Part shown: in pieces, positions 60,101-64,000 of the stretch
Position numbering within the stretch: the stretch's first letter is position 1
How the letters are laid out: each line of letters opens with the position of its first letter
NCBI GenBank assembly: GCA_037576195.1
Contig: CM075102.1
Location: 47,612,745 to 47,676,744 of the forward strand
Origin: Phytoseiulus persimilis
Taxonomy: Eukaryota > Arthropoda > Arachnida > Mesostigmata > Phytoseiidae
Length of the DNA stretch: 64,000 nucleotides
Direction: 5' to 3'
The notes under the pieces: generated by a model
Databases searched by the model: none
The model's input: only the letters and a program-made list of their open reading frames with translations
Told to the model about the DNA's origin: nothing
Program-made: the position numbers and the translations under genes

Positions 60101-61700
60101 AAGTCGAGTCGTCAATCAGATCCGACTGGAGGTTAGTCCGTCCATCAGTCAGTCAGTCGGTCTTTCGGTCGGTCTGTCGGTCGGTCGGCGGGTTCCTCTG
60201 TCGGTCGGTCGGTCGGTCGGTCATGGTGGTACAGCGTGGAACGTCATGGAACAGCAGCAGCCCGTCAGCTAACCAACCAAACAACCCGACAGGCAGCCAG
60301 GCAAGCAGACAGGCGAACGGACGAGCGGGCGGGCGGGCGGGCGGACGGGCGGCCAGGATGGCTGGCGGGCTGGCAGGCTGGCAAGCTCGCTCGCTCGCTT
60401 GTAAAACGAAAGCTCTCCGGGAGAAAGAGGGCGAGAAGGAAAAAGAGGGAGCGAGGAAGCGGGAGAGTGCGGGAAAGAGGGAGCGAGTCGGGACGAGAGA
60501 GCGAGCGAAAGGTAGAGAGAGAGGGAAGGGAGGCACTAAGGAGCAGAAGCAATAATTCAGAGGCTCGGTTGCAATTGGTTGCGCAGTGAGTGTGTGTGTG
60601 CGCTCTGCTGTATGTGTGTCTGCGAGTGTGCGGGTGAGTGTGAGCGCCCGCCCGCTCGTCCGTCTGTCGGTGCGTCTGTCCGCTCCCGCCGCCATCGCCC
60701 GCTCGCCCGCCCGCCCGCCGCTGGCCCGCCGGAGGCGAGAGGGACGACGGACCGCTGAAACGACTCCTACTACACAAGAACAACGTCGTCCCCTGCCGGA
60801 TCGCTGCGCGCCGGCCGCCGCACTTGATGCGGCCAGCCCGCCCCCCCCCTTCCCTCACCTTTTGCCCTGCTGTATCGAGAGGCCGCGTCGCGGAGATTCC
60901 CCGTTGTAAACTTCACAAAACCCTACATAGATTATCTGTGGCGTCTGCCAACTCTCGGATCCCGATTCTATTGACCGGCCGGCGACATCGCTCGAGCCGG
61001 AACGGGCAAGCCTCGGATGTCGCATCGGGAACATGGGGAGGATTAGACCCGTTTCGGCACTCATTCCGCAAGCGGGTAGGGGTGGGCGTGGGGGCGGTTG
61101 CTGTTGCAACATCGACGACAGCAGGCAGGCGACCGAACAAACGAAGAGAGAAGAAGAGCAACAATGAAAGAAAAGGGCGACCCCGCGGCAAGTCGACGAT
61201 GAAGACCCGATGATGACAGTCGCTTACTTCTTTCTCTCTCTCTCTCTCGACCGACCGACGGTCCGTCCGCCGGTCCATCCGTGCGTCCGCCGTTTAACCG
61301 TTTTGCTTGCTTTCCTCGCCAGCGTGTCATTCCCGATTCACTTCTCGGCCTCCCCCAGCGTTGCTCCAACCACCGGCACCGTCGCCGCACCCCTGCCCCG
61401 CTAACAGTGACGGTCGGTCGCAGACTTCTCCTCCACGGTGGCGGGAAGAGCGTTTGTCTGGCGTGGGAAAAAAACGCGACGGGATGAAGACGAGGAAGCG
61501 GACGACGGCGCGGTCGGCAACGGCGACGACTAAGGAGAAGAAACCGGGACGGCGTAGCCGGGTGTGGCGCGGCTTGCTCCGGCCTCTTGATGGGGATAAG
61601 AGGTGTTACGAAACGCGGAGTCCGCCGACCCGCTCGCTTGCTTGCTTACTCGGCGGGTCGCCCGCCCGCCCGCCCGTTCCCCTGTCCACAGAACCACAGA
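57200..61700. repeat. GC-rich block of imperfect four-base repeats
   Basis: Clusters of degenerate tetranucleotides follow one another: GGCT at 57817-57865, GCTC with TCAC at 59482-59580, ACGC with a CA run at 59706-59752, TCGG at 60140-60222, GGGC at 60325-60360, and GCCC with GTCC near 60646-60722. Trinucleotide GCC/ACC runs (57.4-57.55 kb) and a GA-rich run (60.41-60.54 kb) are also present. The four-base period keeps many frames open on both strands, which explains the long spurious frames. It sits upstream of the MADF gene and may be a promoter-proximal or untranslated region. Confidence 0.7.
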
Positions 61701-64000
61701 GGGTTCCGCCAAGTTTACTCCCGCCGGCCTTACCCAAGGCCAGCCGCAACCACCACGGGGCATTACCGCCGGCACCGCTGCTACAGCTGCCGCGTGGATG
61801 GATCCCGCCCGGGGACGAGCAAAGTCGCCGCAAACGTTCGGTCGCCGCAGTTGGGGTCTTCTCCCGGTCCGCTTCGCCCACTTAAAGCCAGACCGACCGA
61901 GAGCCAGACAGGCAACTAGCCAAACAACCTGAACTGGCAAGAAAGAGGAAGCGACCTGGGGCGGCGGGGAGCGGATTCGGGGGGAGGGGAGCGGATAGGG
62001 GGGAGGGGGTTACTCGACGGGAAATAAAGACGGTGGAGGCAACGGTTGGGCGTGAAAGGACCCATCGTGTTCAGCCTGACCCGACTGTTGCCTGTCAGGC
62101 AATGCGACGGGGGACAGAGGGGCTGCCGACGGGAACTATCCAAAGACAGCATCGGTTCCATCATCATCATTACTAGGTAAACAGACGGGGGCGGGAGACC
62201 AGCGAGCTAAGTCGTAAACAAAGTGATGCCAGTAGCAAGGGGGGATCCCAGCAGCGCTCCGTGATCAAACGACAGCAGGAGAAGAGCCGACCGACACGGC
62301 AGGAGTACGGTGGTCAAACCTTAATTAGTTGGCTATTCCCCTCGAGCAGTTGAGTGCTCGAGGAACGGTCTCCCGATTCCTCCCTTTCTGTGCTAGTTTC
62401 CGCCGCCAAACGGGAGACTTTGTTGTCGGAGACATGGAGGGATAAAAATGCTTTGCGGCACCCAAGGCTAGCCTTGCTCGCCGCCAGCAACAGCGTAAAT
62501 AACGATGTTCAACACAACGCCTCCTCGTCTGAGTCTCGCTTCGGATCTTGTGCTGGAACAAGTGCCACAGAAGGAGGAAGGAGTAATGTCGCATCGACAA
62601 CGGTCGGGACGCAACAACTGTGTCAATAAGAAGATCGTTCAGGCAAAAAACGGTTCCGTCGAAACCACCGAACGCAACGACCCAGTCCGAACATTGACAT
62701 TTCGTTGCTCCCGCGGAACGTGCGCTCAGCATCCCAACGAGTTTTATCTTGCTCGTAATCGCGTGTTCCTTGACGGGAACCAGAGGCAGGGATGAATGGT
62801 TCGAAGCTTCGTGTGGGAGGGACTAGATCTGGCAAGAATCGAACCTAAAAATCAAGAGGTTCTTAACTCAATCATCGCGTAGTCACAAAGGAGCGCTCAC
62901 GGTATAATTACTTTAAGCTCTTCTAGCCCTCAAGTCATCACCATGCACTCCGCGCAACAAGAGTTACTTCAGCTCTGAAAGCTCTCCCAAGGATCCGCAG
63001 TCGCCGCCGGCGAAAATCGATGGAGCTGGGGAACTCTCAACGAGTCGGACTTTGACGTAAAATGTCATCGCTTCCTCGCGTCCCGCCGCAAATTAATCAG
63101 GAATATTCAAACAAGATAGATTCCTAAACAATGGATCCGAAGGGTAGATAGACAGCCGGAGCGCAGAAAGTTGGGGGAAGCCGCGGCTCGGTCCCACGCA
63201 GCACCGTGAGGCGGGAAACTGCGAGCGAAGCGACCGTTGCGCTCTCTGGCTGGTGCGAAGCGAAGTATTTCCCCAAGATTTTTTTCATTTCATTCTACTG
63301 CCGAACTCTGTGGCGGCAGATACGTGTCATCATTCAAAGCCGCTGATCATCTGCGCGCTGTTGCATCAAAGGGTTACGGTCGTTTTTCCCGGCACCTCAT
63401 GCACATAAAAAAAAATGCTGCCTATCTCCTTCGAATCGTGGCTGTGAAACGTCCCTCAAGCTCTCTTTTTGGTTCCATGACCTCAATCAGATGGACTCGT
63501 CTAATGAAAAGAACGACGATCCGCAGCCCGTAATCGTTGTAATTTTCGTATTTTTGAGTGCTCAAGTTCTCACGAGATTATGACATCTGCGATACAACGT
63601 GTCGCCAACGAATGAGACCCGATGTTGGTATTCTCTGAACGATGTTCTCTCCAAGCATTTCCAGTCTCCCTGGTAGCAACTGAACGCGTGTGGGTTGCTT
63701 CGTCAGAGCTCGGGTTTAGTGTTCGGAAACCCCAGCCTCGAACCGATAATAAGGAAGAGCGACTCGAGTATTCATCGTTCATCCTGCTGTGGCTCCTCAT
63801 AATGATCCTATGGAGGCCATCATTCAACTTTAGGATGAATGCATTAGGGTCCGGACCACATGGGATGTCTTCGCCTTTGAACGGGAATCGCTACGCTCAT
63901 AGATGTGTTCGCGAAAGGCCGGAGTTCTTCGAGTCTACCTGGAGACTGCGACAATTGGGCGCGAACGGACCTATGGACCTCGCGTCCTGAGCTCAAGGAA
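61701..64000. other. No recognised gene
   Basis: GC-rich repeat character fades by about 62.3 kb. The remainder has short frames on both strands with no domain, splice chain or RNA signature that I can support. Confidence 0.45.

Noticed and set aside
60153..60858. Long overlapping frames on both strands in the repeat block
   Set aside because: They arise because four-base repeats avoid stop codons in every frame; no domain is present.
62825..62890. Minus-strand AGGTTCGATTCT, tRNA-like T-loop
   Set aside because: T-stem pairing is weak and no A box or acceptor pairing could be found.
1..64000. CRISPR arrays, prophage, bacterial defence or biosynthetic clusters
   Set aside because: The window is spliced animal DNA. 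No spaced identical repeats or bacterial gene organisation was seen.

Overview
This window looks like nuclear DNA from a compact arthropod genome. My best guess is a mite of the phytoseiid type: base composition is near balanced, most introns I could place are about 45-130 nt, and the gene content is animal (microsomal P450, NVL, MINPP-like phosphatase, DH-PH RhoGEF, polyQ/polyN MADF regulator). The species assignment is inference. I see no bacterial operon, CRISPR array, rRNA or convincing tRNA. Short open frames on both strands are mostly chance, so genes were called by chaining exons with matching splice sites and phases.

Layout. 1-3.6 kb: no recognisable gene, but a diverged inverted repeat. 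3.6-5.7 kb (minus): complete six-exon cytochrome P450. 6.1-12.5 kb: transposon-rich, with a broken hAT transposase, a 5'-truncated non-LTR retrotransposon tail, a 45-bp minisatellite and four ATGATTAT-rich arrays. 13.9-17.4 kb (minus): complete NVL-type double AAA ATPase, head-to-head with a small unrecognised plus-strand gene (17.4-18.0 kb) across only 54 bp. 18.9-21.2 kb (minus): nine-exon MINPP1-like histidine phosphatase with a membrane anchor and an altered catalytic-acid motif. 23.8-24.4 kb (plus): part of an unrecognised spliced gene.

25.5-31.5 kb (minus): PLEKHG7-like DH-PH Rho guanine nucleotide exchange factor. Candidate upstream exons at 39.3, 42.4, 43.6-44.5 and 49.3 kb lie on the same strand and may be its N-terminal part or belong to another gene. 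50.3-55.3 kb (minus): three-exon MADF-domain transcription factor of 938 residues with long Gln, Asn, Ser/Thr and Ala tracts. 57.2-61.7 kb: GC-rich block of imperfect four-base repeats upstream of that gene. 61.7-64 kb: nothing recognised.

The genes do not form one pathway; they read as an ordinary gene neighbourhood. I did not find a clearly new multi-gene system. The points most worth checking are the P450 and phosphatase active-site changes, the very short P450 intron, the NVL bidirectional promoter, the two unrecognised plus-strand genes and the exon cluster at 39-50 kb.
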